A stretch of 64,000 bases of DNA from Streptomyces litmocidini. Lineage in GTDB: Bacteria > Actinomycetota > Actinomycetes > Streptomycetales > Streptomycetaceae. Under the pieces are notes generated by a model. That model worked only from the letters and a program-made list of their open reading frames with translations. It had not been told where the DNA came from and made no database searches. Below are positions 16,720-24,314 of the stretch, piece after piece. How positions within the stretch are numbered: position 1 is the first letter of the stretch; each line of letters opens with the position of its first letter. The stretch spans positions 186,001 through 250,000 of the forward strand of contig NZ_BMTQ01000003.1 in NCBI RefSeq assembly GCF_014649755.1, written 5' to 3'. The translations under genes were made by a program, and so were the position numbers.

Positions 16720-17127
16720 TCAGGTGGGCTGGGGGCGGCCGAAGAGGAGGTCGTAGCCCGCGGGCAGCTGGAGCAGGACCTCCTTGAGGAGGTCGTCGCC
16801 GGCGGCGTCGGCGACCGTGGAGAGGACGGCGCCCACGTCCCAGGCGGCGGTCCGCTCCGTCGCGCCCTCGATCCAGGCCGCCGTCGCCCGTACGAACCGC
16901 TCGGGCGAGAGCGGCTCGGCGCTCTGCAGCGGGTTGAGCAGGATCAGGGCGAAGCCTTCCGGCAGGCGCGCGGCCAGCCGGGCGCGCACCTCGCCCACCA
17001 GGTGCGCTCCCAGCAGGGCGAGCACCACGCGGGCCGCGCGTTCGGCCTCCCGCACGGTGTCGTACCTGCCTCGTTCCTCCACCTGATCGAGAAACGCTTC
17101 CCGTCGTACGGTCACGTCGGCCGCCAC
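16720..17127 (-). CDS. DUF2267 protein (second of a tandem pair)
   Basis: The 135-residue protein has the same layout as its neighbour: FLDQVEERGRYDTVREAERAARVVLALLGAHL at the start and DLLKEVLLQLPAGYDLLFG at the end. The identical C-terminal LLFG block shows the tandem duplication. GTG at 17127 lies very close to a GAGGAAAG sequence; a GTG five codons in is an alternative start. It lies 86 bases downstream of the Hsp20 gene in the same direction, so it may share that heat- or stress-controlled transcript. Function unknown. Confidence 0.75.
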   Translation of the reverse strand: MAADVTVRREAFLDQVEERGRYDTVREAERAARVVLALLGAHLVGEVRARLAARLPEGFALILLNPLQSAEPLSPERFVRATAAWIEGATERTAAWDVGAVLSTVADAAGDDLLKEVLLQLPAGYDLLFGRPQPT

Positions 17128-17213
17128 CTTTCCTCGGTCCAGGGGCGCGGAGGACGGGAGGGGGGAGATCGAACGCCCGTCCTCCGCCGCTCGTCAGCCC
17201 TTGCGTGTCCGGC

Positions 17214-17645
17214 TCAGCCGGAGATCTCCTTGCGGCCCGCTCCGACGCCGATGGAGATCTTGCGGGGCTTGGCGCGCTCGGCGATCGGGATGCGCAGGGT
17301 GAGCACGCCTGCCTCGTAGTCGGCCTGGATGCGCTCGGTGTCCAGCGTGTCGGCCAGCACGATCTGGCGCGAGAAGACTCCCAGCGGCCGCTCCGAGAGT
17401 TCCATCTGCACGTCGTCGGCCTTGGTCACGGGCCTGCGCTCGGCCTTGACGGTCAGCATGTTCCGTTCGACGTCGATGTCGATCGCGTCCGGACCGACGC
17501 CGGGGATGTCGAAGGCCACCACGTACTCGTCGCCCTCGCGGTAGGCGTCCATGGGCATCGGGGACGGTCGCGTCCAGGTCCCCGGGCCCATCATCTGCTG
17601 GGCCAGCCGGTCGAGCTCGCGGAAGGGGTCAGTGCGCATCAACAT
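17214..17645 (-). CDS. Small heat shock protein Hsp20/Hsp18 (alpha-crystallin domain)
   Basis: This 143-residue small heat shock protein starts MLMRTDPFRELDRLAQQMMG. It carries the alpha-crystallin domain from about 40 to 130 (YREGDEYVVAFDIPGVGPDAIDIDVERNMLTVKAERR) and the conserved A-x-x-x-x-G-v-L motif as YEAGVLTLRIPIAE, followed by a short tail with the I-x-I-type signature (ISIGV). It would act as an ATP-independent holdase. The ATG at 17645 has GGAGG nine bases upstream; upstream in-frame codons lack an RBS. Transcription starts from the promoter at 17701-17729, which overlaps a palindromic operator shared with the divergent regulator. Confidence 0.9.
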   Translation of the reverse strand: MLMRTDPFRELDRLAQQMMGPGTWTRPSPMPMDAYREGDEYVVAFDIPGVGPDAIDIDVERNMLTVKAERRPVTKADDVQMELSERPLGVFSRQIVLADTLDTERIQADYEAGVLTLRIPIAERAKPRKISIGVGAGRKEISG

Positions 17646-17700
17646 CGAAGAACACCTCCAGAGGTTCGGGCAGTTGCTGCCAATGCGCCTCACTGAAACC

Positions 17701-17729
17701 GTTGTAACATGTCATCCATTGGATGACAA
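17701..17729 (-). promoter_or_regulatory. Sigma70-like promoter of the hsp20 gene
   Basis: On the minus strand TTGTCA and TACAAC are separated by exactly 17 bases, a good -35/-10 match for the principal sigma factor. The -35 hexamer lies inside the first operator palindrome, so a bound repressor would block RNA polymerase. The call is by eye from consensus. Confidence 0.55.
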
Positions 17730-17754
17730 GTGAGGCCGTCATCCGAAGGATGAC
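17710..17754. promoter_or_regulatory. Tandem operator: two GTCATCC-N3-GGATGAC palindromes
   Basis: Two perfect inverted repeats with identical 7-bp arms lie at 17711-17727 (spacer ATT; arms extend to 8 bp) and 17738-17754 (spacer GAA), 27 bp centre to centre. They occupy the whole short gap between hsp20 and its divergent regulator. Identical arms with different spacers point to a genuine binding site, probably for the regulator at 17772. Confidence 0.8.
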
Positions 17755-17771
17755 CACCGAGGGAGATGCCC

Positions 17772-18395
17772 ATGACCCCGGCCGACCGACCGGACCAGTC
17801 CGGCGCCGACGCACAGAGCCCGGCGTCGTTCCTCGCCGCCGCGGCGGCCCTCCGGGCCATAGACGAGACCCTGCGGGCCGCCCGGCACACGGCGCCCGGC
17901 ACCGGCGAGGCCGTCGGCACGGACCAGGCCCTGGCCTCGCTCCTGCTGCTGCGGCAGGTGCGCGAGGAGCTCGCCGGATGGGAGACCGGCCTGATCGAGA
18001 CCGCCCGCCACGCGGGCGCCAGCTGGGCCGACCTCGCCCACCCCCTCGGCGTCGCCAGCCGCCAGGCCGCCGAGCGCCGCTACCTGCGCAACCGGCCCGG
18101 GCCCGTCGGAACGACCGGCGAGCAACGCGTCCAGGCCACCCGCGAGCGCCGCGCGGCCGAGCGCACCACCGCCACCTGGGCCCGGCGCAACGCGGCGGAC
18201 CTGCGCAGCATCGCCGGGCGGATCACCGCCCTCACCGACCTGCCGACCGCGGCCGACCTGCCGCTGAGCCGGCTCCACGCGGCCCTCGCCCACAACGACC
18301 CGGCGGAGCTCGTCGACCCGCTCACCGCCACCCGCCCCCACCTGGCCGACCATCCCGAACTCGCGGCGCGGCTCGACGACCTGACGCCCCCTTGA
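17772..18395 (+). CDS. Probable HSP18/Hsp20 transcriptional regulator
   Basis: This 207-residue, mostly helical protein has a helix-turn-helix-like segment at about 75-100 (AGASWADLAHPLGVASRQAAERRYLRN), where 'Q-A-A-x-x-R' resembles the recognition helix of proteins annotated as HSP18 regulators in Streptomyces. The rest has no motif I can name. The second ATG (17772) is preferred over 17766 because GAGGGAG lies six bases before it. Divergent orientation from hsp20 across two palindromes fits an autoregulated heat-shock repressor. It is different from RheA-type regulators as far as I can tell. Confidence 0.7.
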   Translation: MTPADRPDQSGADAQSPASFLAAAAALRAIDETLRAARHTAPGTGEAVGTDQALASLLLLRQVREELAGWETGLIETARHAGASWADLAHPLGVASRQAAERRYLRNRPGPVGTTGEQRVQATRERRAAERTTATWARRNAADLRSIAGRITALTDLPTAADLPLSRLHAALAHNDPAELVDPLTATRPHLADHPELAARLDDLTPP

Positions 18396-18578
18396 ACGTG
18401 CCGGAGTCCACGGCGCGCGCGGGCCCCGCCGAGGGCCGGGAGGTGCTCGGGCGCGGATCTTCTCCACAGAATCGCGACAGGGTCATCGCATCTGCCTCAC
18501 GAGGGCGAGGAGTAAGGAGGGATCGAGGGGTGAGGAGCAGACCACACCCGCTTCCGAAGCACGAAGCCGGAGGATCTC

Positions 18579-18992
18579 ATGTCCCAGTCGCTCCCCGCGG
18601 TGAAGACCCTGACGCGGAGCATGCCCATGGAACTGCTCACCTCGGACACCGAGGTCCGGGTAGACACCACCCTCCACTACACCTCCCGCAACCCCCATGC
18701 GCTGAGCATCACCTTCCACCTCCTGGATCCCGATCCCGTCGTCTGGCACCTGGACCGGGAGATGGTCGTCATCGGCTCGCTCTCGCCGACCGGCGACGGG
18801 GAGGTCCACCTGCGGCCCGCCGACGAGGGCAGGCTGCTGATACGGCTCGGTCCCCCCGGGCACCGCGCCCACGTCCTGGTCGAGGCGGACCGGCTGGCCG
18901 CCGTGGTGCGGGAGACGTTCGCCCTGGTCCCCCAGGGCACGGAGGAACGCCACATCGACTGGCGTCCCCTGCTCGCCTCGCTCGGGCACTGA
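18579..18992 (+). CDS. SsgA-like (SALP) sporulation/cell-division protein
   Basis: The 137-residue protein shows the SsgA/SsgB fold pattern: MELLTSDTEVRVDTTLHYTSRNPHALSITFHL near the start, WHLDREMVVIGSLSPTGDGEVHLRP in the middle, and RAHVLVEADRLAAVVRETFALVPQGTEE at the end. SALPs occur only in morphologically complex actinomycetes and help place FtsZ or septal peptidoglycan synthesis. Good RBS (CGGAGG) seven bases before the ATG. It stands alone. Which of the SALP subgroups it belongs to cannot be decided by eye. Confidence 0.85.
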   Translation: MSQSLPAVKTLTRSMPMELLTSDTEVRVDTTLHYTSRNPHALSITFHLLDPDPVVWHLDREMVVIGSLSPTGDGEVHLRPADEGRLLIRLGPPGHRAHVLVEADRLAAVVRETFALVPQGTEERHIDWRPLLASLGH

Positions 18993-19055
18993 CCGCCGAC
19001 CCGTGCCGGTCCCCGCTCGGGCCCGGTCGGCGGGACCGGGTCCCGTCGTCGGACG

Positions 19056-19142
19056 TCAGGCCCGCATCAGGAGTGGCGCGAGGGCGACGGCCGCTTCGCA
19101 GGACTCGGCGGTCTTGCCGTAGCGGGTGGCGATCCCACACCA
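19056..19142 (-). pseudogene. IS5-family transposase fossil, C-terminal end only
   Basis: Read on the minus strand this gives about 28 codons, ATRYGKTAESCEAAVALAPL then LMRA and a stop, the usual C-terminus of IS5-group Streptomyces transposases (ATRYDKTAxSYxAAVxxAxLL). Nothing upstream continues the frame as transposase, so only the 3' tip survives. It marks the left border of a stretch with three transposase remnants. Confidence 0.7.
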
Positions 19143-19173
19143 CGCCGTCACGGATCGGGCGTCGCCCGAACCC

Positions 19174-20538
19174 TCAGGAGTTCCCGCGCCTGCCACGACG
19201 GAGCGTCCGCCGGGCCAGCGTCCTGCTGCCGTTGAAGAAGTCGTTGAACCGGTCCAGCCCCGAGACGGCTCGGAGGACGAACGGCTGCATCAGCAGTGAC
19301 ATCGACGGTGAGTACTTCGTGGCGTCCGACCAGATGCCGGCGAGGTCCTCCGGCATCTCACCGTCGACGATGTAGTCGGCGAGCTGGTGGGCCACGTACG
19401 GCACCTGACAGAGGCCGTGGCCGTTGCAGGCGTTCGAGTAGAAGACGTTGTCGCCCACCTGCCCGGCGATCGCCAGCCAGTCCGGGCTGATGCCGATCCA
19501 ACCGCCCCAGGCGCGCTCGATGGCCACGTCGGACAGCGATGGGAACCGGTTGGCCAGATCCTTCCCCATGTCCCGCACGACGGCGGGGTCCGGGACCCGG
19601 TCCGGGAGCGGGTAGGTCTGGCCCCGCTGCGCTTGGCGGACCCCGCAGACGATGGTGTTGCGCTCGGTGAGACGGTAGTGGGTCATCAACTGGTGCTGGG
19701 TGATGATGCCGGACCGACTGGTCCAGTCCAGCGCGGCGAGCCGCTCCGGCGCGATGGGTTCCGACTCGATCTCGATGACGTACAGCGGCGTCGCGAGGTT
19801 CTTGGGCGTGATGTCCCACTCGCCGCCGTAGACGCTGGTGGCGAGCAGCACCTTGTTGGCCCGCACGACGCCGTGCGGTGTCGTGATCTCGACGGTGCCG
19901 CCCGTCCGCCGGACATCGCTCACCCGCGTCTGCTCGAAGACCTTGGCCGAGGAGGCGAGCAGCGCGCGACGCACACCACGAGCGAGCTTGCCCGGATTCA
20001 GCATTCCGCCGACGGACTCCCGCATACCGCCCACGAATCCGGCGGGGAGGCCGAGTTCCTCCCTGCTGCCGACGGTCCCGTGCCCACCGTAGGCGCGCAG
20101 GATCGCCGCCTGGGTGCGCACCCTGAGCATCATGAGGGGGGAGACCGCACCCCACACCAGGCCGTTCGCCACGTAGTCGCAGTCGATGTCGTGCGTCTTC
20201 ATGAGGTCTTCCACGTAGCGGCCCGCGTGCTCCGCCAGTTTGGTCATGACCGGCATCTTCTTCGGGGACTGGAGGCTGAGCATCCGCAGGTCGCCACCCG
20301 GCGCCCCGGCGATCTGACCGCCGTTGCGCGAGGCCGAGCCGTAGCCGCAGAACTCGGCCTCCAGCAGCACCACGTCCTGGCCTCGCTCCGCGAGGCGCAG
20401 CGCGGCCGCCATGCCGCCCATGCCGCCGCCGATGACGGCGATGTCACAGGTGAGATCGCGGTCCAGTGCGGGCCGCACGTCGTCCGGCCGGTCGATCCAG
20501 CCGGTGAAGCTGTTGTACTTCGTGCCGTCGGTCCTCAT
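19174..20538 (-). CDS. FAD-dependent oxidoreductase (DAO family, amine/amino-acid oxidase type)
   Basis: The 454-residue protein has the dinucleotide-binding motif IAVIGGGMGGMAAALRLAERG (about 33-53), E60-type ribose contact in VVLLEAEFCGYGSASRNGGQI (the S-x-R-N-G-G loop typical of PuuB/gamma-glutamylputrescine oxidase-like DAO enzymes) and a C-terminal FAD contact in NACNGHGLCQVPYVAHQLAD. It probably oxidises a primary or secondary amine or amino acid with FAD in the cytosol. AAGGAG precedes the ATG. About 200 bases upstream lies a DapB-like dehydrogenase in the same orientation, suggesting one transcript for an amino-acid-related pathway. Flanking IS remnants suggest acquisition. Substrate unknown. 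Confidence 0.8.
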   Translation of the reverse strand: MRTDGTKYNSFTGWIDRPDDVRPALDRDLTCDIAVIGGGMGGMAAALRLAERGQDVVLLEAEFCGYGSASRNGGQIAGAPGGDLRMLSLQSPKKMPVMTKLAEHAGRYVEDLMKTHDIDCDYVANGLVWGAVSPLMMLRVRTQAAILRAYGGHGTVGSREELGLPAGFVGGMRESVGGMLNPGKLARGVRRALLASSAKVFEQTRVSDVRRTGGTVEITTPHGVVRANKVLLATSVYGGEWDITPKNLATPLYVIEIESEPIAPERLAALDWTSRSGIITQHQLMTHYRLTERNTIVCGVRQAQRGQTYPLPDRVPDPAVVRDMGKDLANRFPSLSDVAIERAWGGWIGISPDWLAIAGQVGDNVFYSNACNGHGLCQVPYVAHQLADYIVDGEMPEDLAGIWSDATKYSPSMSLLMQPFVLRAVSGLDRFNDFFNGSRTLARRTLRRGRRGNS

Positions 20539-20739
20539 GTCGTCCCGATCTCCTTCTGGGTGGGGTTTCTGTCCTGTCGGGTGGGGGGTCCGTCCTGCTT
20601 CGCGCCCCGCGTCGGGGCATGCTCGGCAGCACGCCCCGAGCCCTCGTCCCCGTCCAGCGGATCGACCGCGACGGGCGCCTCTTCGGCGAGACGCGCGAAG
20701 ACGGCGAGCAGGAGGTTCTCCGTCTTCTGCGGCTCCGTG

Positions 20740-21798
20740 TCAGTCCTGAGAGGTCGTGGCCCCGAGCGGGGCCCGGGCTGCTCGTCGCTCTCCCTTGGCC
20801 GCGACCGAGCGGGCCGGGAGGTCTCCCATCGACAGGAGACCGGGGCGCGCCCCGACGACCGCGGTGGAGGCGTTGACCGCCGCCGCGACCGTGCTGAGGA
20901 AGGAATCGAAGCCCCCGGAGGAACGGAGGTCGACGACCTGCTCCTCTCCGACGATCCGGTAGTCGTCGCCCGCGGCCACCTCGTCGGCCGGCTCGAAGAA
21001 CCCGAACGTGATCTCCAGGTCGATCACCACTTCGCCCTCGAACACGCCCCGGGCGGCATGAGTGACAGCCGCGATCTGCCCCGGTTCGATACGCATGTGG
21101 TCCCCGACGCGCGGCGAGGTCGTCACGACAGCGGGTTCGACCTCTCCCACGTCCACCGAGTCGAGATCCCATCCGAGCCCTGCCGCGAGCGCCCCGATGG
21201 CCTGCTCGAAGCCGTGGTGTCCGACGACCTCGCCCCGGCTGCGAGCCGTCGCGAACTCGCGCGTGGTCAGACCGAGGCCGAACTTCGACAGGATCGCGCC
21301 GTAGCGTGACATGTTCGTCCGTCGGCGGATGCGCACGCTCTCCACACGCTGGGTCAATGCGGTCAGCAGGAGAGGAAGGGTGTCCATCAGGATGCCCGGG
21401 TTCGCCCCGCCGCCCAGGACGGTCACGCCGTGTGCCTTCGCCGTGTCGTCGAGCCGTCGGGCCAGGTCGGGATGGCTCTGCCATGGATGGGCCAGCTCTT
21501 CGCAGATGCTCAGGACGTTGTACGAACGCTCCAGCAGCGGCAGCAGGACGTCGGCCGCCCTGTGCAGGTCCGAGACGGTCGCCACGATCGCGAGGTCGGC
21601 GGCGGGCAGGTCGGCCGGGTCGCCCACGACGACGACGCCGTTCGCGGCGCCGCCGAGCAGCGCTCCGAGGTCTCGACCAGCCACGCGGGGGTCCTGGTCC
21701 ACCGCTCCGACGACCTCCACGTCCGCGCGTCGCAGCAAGGAAGAAGCGATGGCCCGGCCGGTGGCGCCGAGACCCACGACGACGACACGATCACTCAA
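20740..21798 (-). CDS. DapB-like NAD(P)-dependent dehydrogenase (2,4-diaminopentanoate dehydrogenase type)
   Basis: The roughly 352-residue protein begins on a TTG just after an AGGGGAGAG ribosome-binding sequence. A Rossmann motif VVVVGLGATGRAIASSLL opens the protein, followed by GAVDQDPRVAGRDLG, the dihydrodipicolinate-reductase-like pattern. The middle has LGGGANPGILMDTLPLLL and the C-terminal half is alpha/beta without further motif. Proteins of this shape include 2,4-diaminopentanoate dehydrogenase and other amino-acid dehydrogenases acting with DAO-type partners. The FAD oxidoreductase downstream in the same direction may use or make the same imine/amine. The TTG start is the main uncertainty; no ATG or GTG fits an RBS. 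Confidence 0.65.
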   Translation of the reverse strand: MSDRVVVVGLGATGRAIASSLLRRADVEVVGAVDQDPRVAGRDLGALLGGAANGVVVVGDPADLPAADLAIVATVSDLHRAADVLLPLLERSYNVLSICEELAHPWQSHPDLARRLDDTAKAHGVTVLGGGANPGILMDTLPLLLTALTQRVESVRIRRRTNMSRYGAILSKFGLGLTTREFATARSRGEVVGHHGFEQAIGALAAGLGWDLDSVDVGEVEPAVVTTSPRVGDHMRIEPGQIAAVTHAARGVFEGEVVIDLEITFGFFEPADEVAAGDDYRIVGEEQVVDLRSSGGFDSFLSTVAAAVNASTAVVGARPGLLSMGDLPARSVAAKGERRAARAPLGATTSQD

Positions 21799-22180
21799 CT
21801 TCTCTCCCCTGGCTGTCCCGGTCGACACGCCCGCGGCACGGTGTTCAGCGACACCGGACTTCGCCCGTGGCGGTTGCCTCGTACCCCACTGTCGCCAGCC
21901 ACGGCCGCGGTGAGAACGACACTCAGCACCTGCTTCCCCTGAAGCACGGTGCACGGTGCACGGGCCGGTCGCGCCCGACTCGGGCGGCGGGGAAGCGCCA
22001 TGACGGCCGAGGTGTCGGACGCCGTCGAGGGATGCGACGCGCCGATCCCGGAGCGGGAACCTCCGGAATCGGCGCGGCCGGCCATTTCGGCCGAGAGCTC
22101 CCCGGCTCAGATCACCAGGGCACTTCGTTCGGACCGTTCGGTGCTGCGTGACCTCGCTCCTCAGGACCGGGGAGGCGCGG
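21799..22180. other. Non-coding stretch between the DapB-like gene and an IS5 fossil
   Basis: No convincing reading frame is seen on either strand. It holds the upstream region of the DapB-like gene and a short tandem repeat of GCACGGT near 21950 (slightly more than two copies). An ATG frame at 22001 has no recognisable motif, and it was not accepted as a gene. Confidence 0.4.
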
Positions 22181-22366
22181 GGCCGATGGGGAGACCACAG
22201 TGAAGTGATCGACGCGATCGCCCGGAAGTTCCGGACCGGCTCGCCATGGGTCCGCCCGCCCGAGGAGTACGGCGACCGGCAAGGCGTCGCCAACCGCTAC
22301 GGGAAGACCCCGACCCTCCACCCGGCCGGACTCCACATCGCGGGCGTCTTCCTTCGGTCCGCCGGG
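22181..22366 (+). pseudogene. Internally deleted IS5-family transposase fossil
   Basis: One open frame joins the N-terminal part of an IS5-type transposase (WGDHSEVIDAIARKFRTGSP then WVRPPEEYGD) directly to its C-terminus (GVANRYGKTPTLHPAGLHIA then GVFLRSAG). In intact elements about 150-200 residues with the DDE catalytic core lie between these blocks. The junction is near 22280. The deletion kept the frame, so the fossil is still open but cannot be catalytic. It belongs to the same IS5 type as the fragment at 19056 but not necessarily the same copy. Confidence 0.7.
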
Positions 22367-22374
22367 TCCACGGC

Positions 22375-23067
22375 TCAGGAGCAGGAGCGGACCGCGTCGT
22401 CCCAGGCACCGGGGCTGCGGTAGTGGTTCCTGTGCCCCGCGGCGAGCACGTGGCGCAGTTCGGCGAGGTGCCAGGTGCCCGCGGGGAGTGCCAGCCGGTC
22501 GAGCAGGGCCGGTGCGGCAGCCGGTTCCAGGTCGCCGTGGACGTCGTGGAAGCCCGCCAGGAGGCCGCGGAAGAGGGCGGGGTGCAGGGCGGGAAGCCGC
22601 ACGGCGGCGCGGTACGTCGGCTCCTTCACCGTCCAGCGCACCGGGCCCGAGCACTCCAGGACCCGACGGGCCCCGCGGAGCAGGGCTTCCGACGCCTCGG
22701 TCACCACGCGGTCGACGTCGTCGCCGAGGACCTCGGCGAAGGCCGTCGCGGACGTGGCGGGGTCCTCGAACCAGTCCACCCACAGCGAGTAGGTGACGGC
22801 CTCGGCATGTCGGTCCGCCTCCAGCCGCCGGCGGTAGCCGTCCCCCAGCACGTCGGCCGGCAGGGGACCCTCTGCGCCCTCGTTCGCGAACCGGATCTCG
22901 CACGTGACCCAGTATTCGTCGAGGAGGTCCAGCAGCCCGAAGGCCAGCCGCAGCCGGTCGGCGGCGTCCAGATCTTCGGCGAACACGTCGCCGGCCCAGG
23001 AGTGCGCCACCTGGTCGGCGGTGAGCAACACGTCGGGGGCCTCGTCGCTCACCCACCCGTCGCACAC
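22375..23067 (-). CDS. Conserved hypothetical protein
   Basis: The 230-residue acidic protein shows no motif I recognise. Its sequence is rich in Trp and aromatic residues in the first half (SWAGDVFAEDLD, LDLLDEYWVTCEIRFANEG, YSLWVDWFEDPATSATAFAEVLGDD), suggesting a compact soluble fold. The codon pattern (G/C at third positions) is that of a real gene. GTG at 23067 is the longest start; a GTG five codons later is possible. Its 3' end abuts the IS5 fossil, so the true C-terminus may have been altered. The upstream gap of 166 bases up to the HAD-like gene has no further gene. Confidence 0.55.
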   Translation of the reverse strand: MCDGWVSDEAPDVLLTADQVAHSWAGDVFAEDLDAADRLRLAFGLLDLLDEYWVTCEIRFANEGAEGPLPADVLGDGYRRRLEADRHAEAVTYSLWVDWFEDPATSATAFAEVLGDDVDRVVTEASEALLRGARRVLECSGPVRWTVKEPTYRAAVRLPALHPALFRGLLAGFHDVHGDLEPAAAPALLDRLALPAGTWHLAELRHVLAAGHRNHYRSPGAWDDAVRSCS

Positions 23068-23233
23068 CCGGCTGACGCCCTGGTCGGCCGGTCACCGCCG
23101 CGCCGCCTCCTCGGCCTGCACCTCCCCTCGGGAAGTGTGACAAGCCCGCGAGGTCCGAAGGAAACGCCCTAAGGGTTGTCCGGCAAAGATCTCGGTTTCG
23201 AGTGCGGAGCTGCCTGCCGGGCCGGCGAGGTGC

Positions 23234-23785
23234 TCAGCCGGTGGTTCGTGAGGTGTCCAGGGACTGGGCGAAGCCGGCGAGCGTGTGGAAGTCGTTCTCG
23301 CGTAGGCCGATCCGCGGGTTGACGTGGTGGAGGAGCCCTGGGCCCGGGTGGTGGGCCGTCACGTAGGTCTGATCCAGCGCGCTCTGCTCGTCGTCCACCC
23401 AGGCGAAGGGACGGCCGCCTGCGTAGTCCACCAGCGGTCCGGTCTTCCAGTGGACTCCATCGGGGCGTTCTTGGAGCAGGACGTCGCCGAAGTCCACGAA
23501 GGGAAGTTCCGGAAGGCCGAGGACCGGTGCGATCCACCGGTTGGCGTCGTCCATCCATGTGGTGGCCCAGCACAGCTCGAAGCCGAGCCGGAGCAGGATG
23601 CGTCCGTGCTCCGGGTTGAGCCAGACCCGCAGGGGGCGTCGTCGGGACGACAGGCCCCTGCCGTCCTGAGGGGCGCCGTTCCGGGGGACCCGGAGTGTGG
23701 TGTAGCCGTCGGGACGCCTCTCCGGCTTGGCCGCATAAGGGTTGAGCGGCCCGTCCACGTCGAGGAACAGCAGAGGTCGGTTCAC
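23234..23785 (-). CDS. HAD-like protein (DxDGxLN motif)
   Basis: The 183-residue protein begins MNRPLLFLDVDGPLNPYAAK. LDVDGPLN is the HAD motif I with both Asp residues. LCWATTWMDDANRW resembles the motif II region and WVDDEQSALDQ motif IV acids. This short HAD form is common in actinobacteria as an uncharacterised protein. A phosphatase or nucleotidase activity is plausible but unproven. GTG start with GGGGGAAA upstream. It lies between transposase remnants, so it may be part of an acquired segment. Confidence 0.75.
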   Translation of the reverse strand: MNRPLLFLDVDGPLNPYAAKPERRPDGYTTLRVPRNGAPQDGRGLSSRRRPLRVWLNPEHGRILLRLGFELCWATTWMDDANRWIAPVLGLPELPFVDFGDVLLQERPDGVHWKTGPLVDYAGGRPFAWVDDEQSALDQTYVTAHHPGPGLLHHVNPRIGLRENDFHTLAGFAQSLDTSRTTG

Positions 23786-23865
23786 GGTTTCCCCCGGATC
23801 TTGCTCCCTGTGGACTGCCCCGAGCAGCGTAGCTGTGGGATTGTCTCGGGGTGAGGCCGGTCTGC

Positions 23866-24314
23866 GCGATGATCATGCGAACCAACCTGACGTTGCGGCA
23901 GCTCGCTCCGCTGTTCGGCGTCTCGAAGTCCACGGCCGGCCGAGTCATCAACCACCTCGGCCCCCTGCTCGCACTCCAGCCCCGCAAGCGGTTCGCCAAG
24001 GACACCGTGCTCATCGTGGACGGCACCCTGGTCCCCACCCGCGACCACGCCATCACCGAGCGGTCGAAGAACCACCGGTACTCCACCGACCACCAGGTCG
24101 TCATCGACGCCGACACTCGCCTGGTCGCCGTGGTCGGCCGACCGCTCGCCGGGAACCGCAACGACTGCAGGGCATGGGAGGAATCCGGCGCCAAGGCCGC
24201 CGTCGGCAAGACCACCACGATCGCCGACGGCGGCTACCCGGGCACCGGCCTCGTCATCCCGCACCGCCGACAGCGAGGCCAGACCCAACTTCCGGACTGG
24301 AAACGGGACAGCCC
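23866..24314 (+). pseudogene. IS5-type DDE transposase, truncated at both ends
   Basis: The frame encodes a helix-turn-helix (RTNLTLRQLAPLFGVSKSTA then GRVINHLGPLLAL) and most of a DDE_Tnp_4 catalytic domain: first Asp in VLIVDGTLVPT, second in NRNDCRAWEESG and TTTIADGGYPGTG. About 100 N-terminal residues and the C-terminal part with the catalytic Glu (the ARVEHAFARMK block) are missing. The frame runs into the 3' end of the convergent DUF6445-like gene near 24315, so the right breakpoint lies there. It cannot be an active transposase. Confidence 0.8.

Noticed and set aside
20539..20739. Possible 60-codon frame between the FAD oxidoreductase and DapB-like genes (KTENLLLAVFARLAEEAPVA)
   Set aside because: It looks faintly coding but has no ATG, GTG or TTG in reach and no ribosome-binding site; left as non-coding spacer.
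22001..22203. Plus-strand frame starting MTAEVSDAVEGCDAPIP
   Set aside because: No RBS, no motif, and it runs into the IS5 fossil in another frame.
23172..23190. GGGTTGTCCGGCAAAGATC as an IS terminal repeat
   Set aside because: It resembles ends of Streptomyces IS elements from memory, but no matching inverted partner was found near the transposase fossil.
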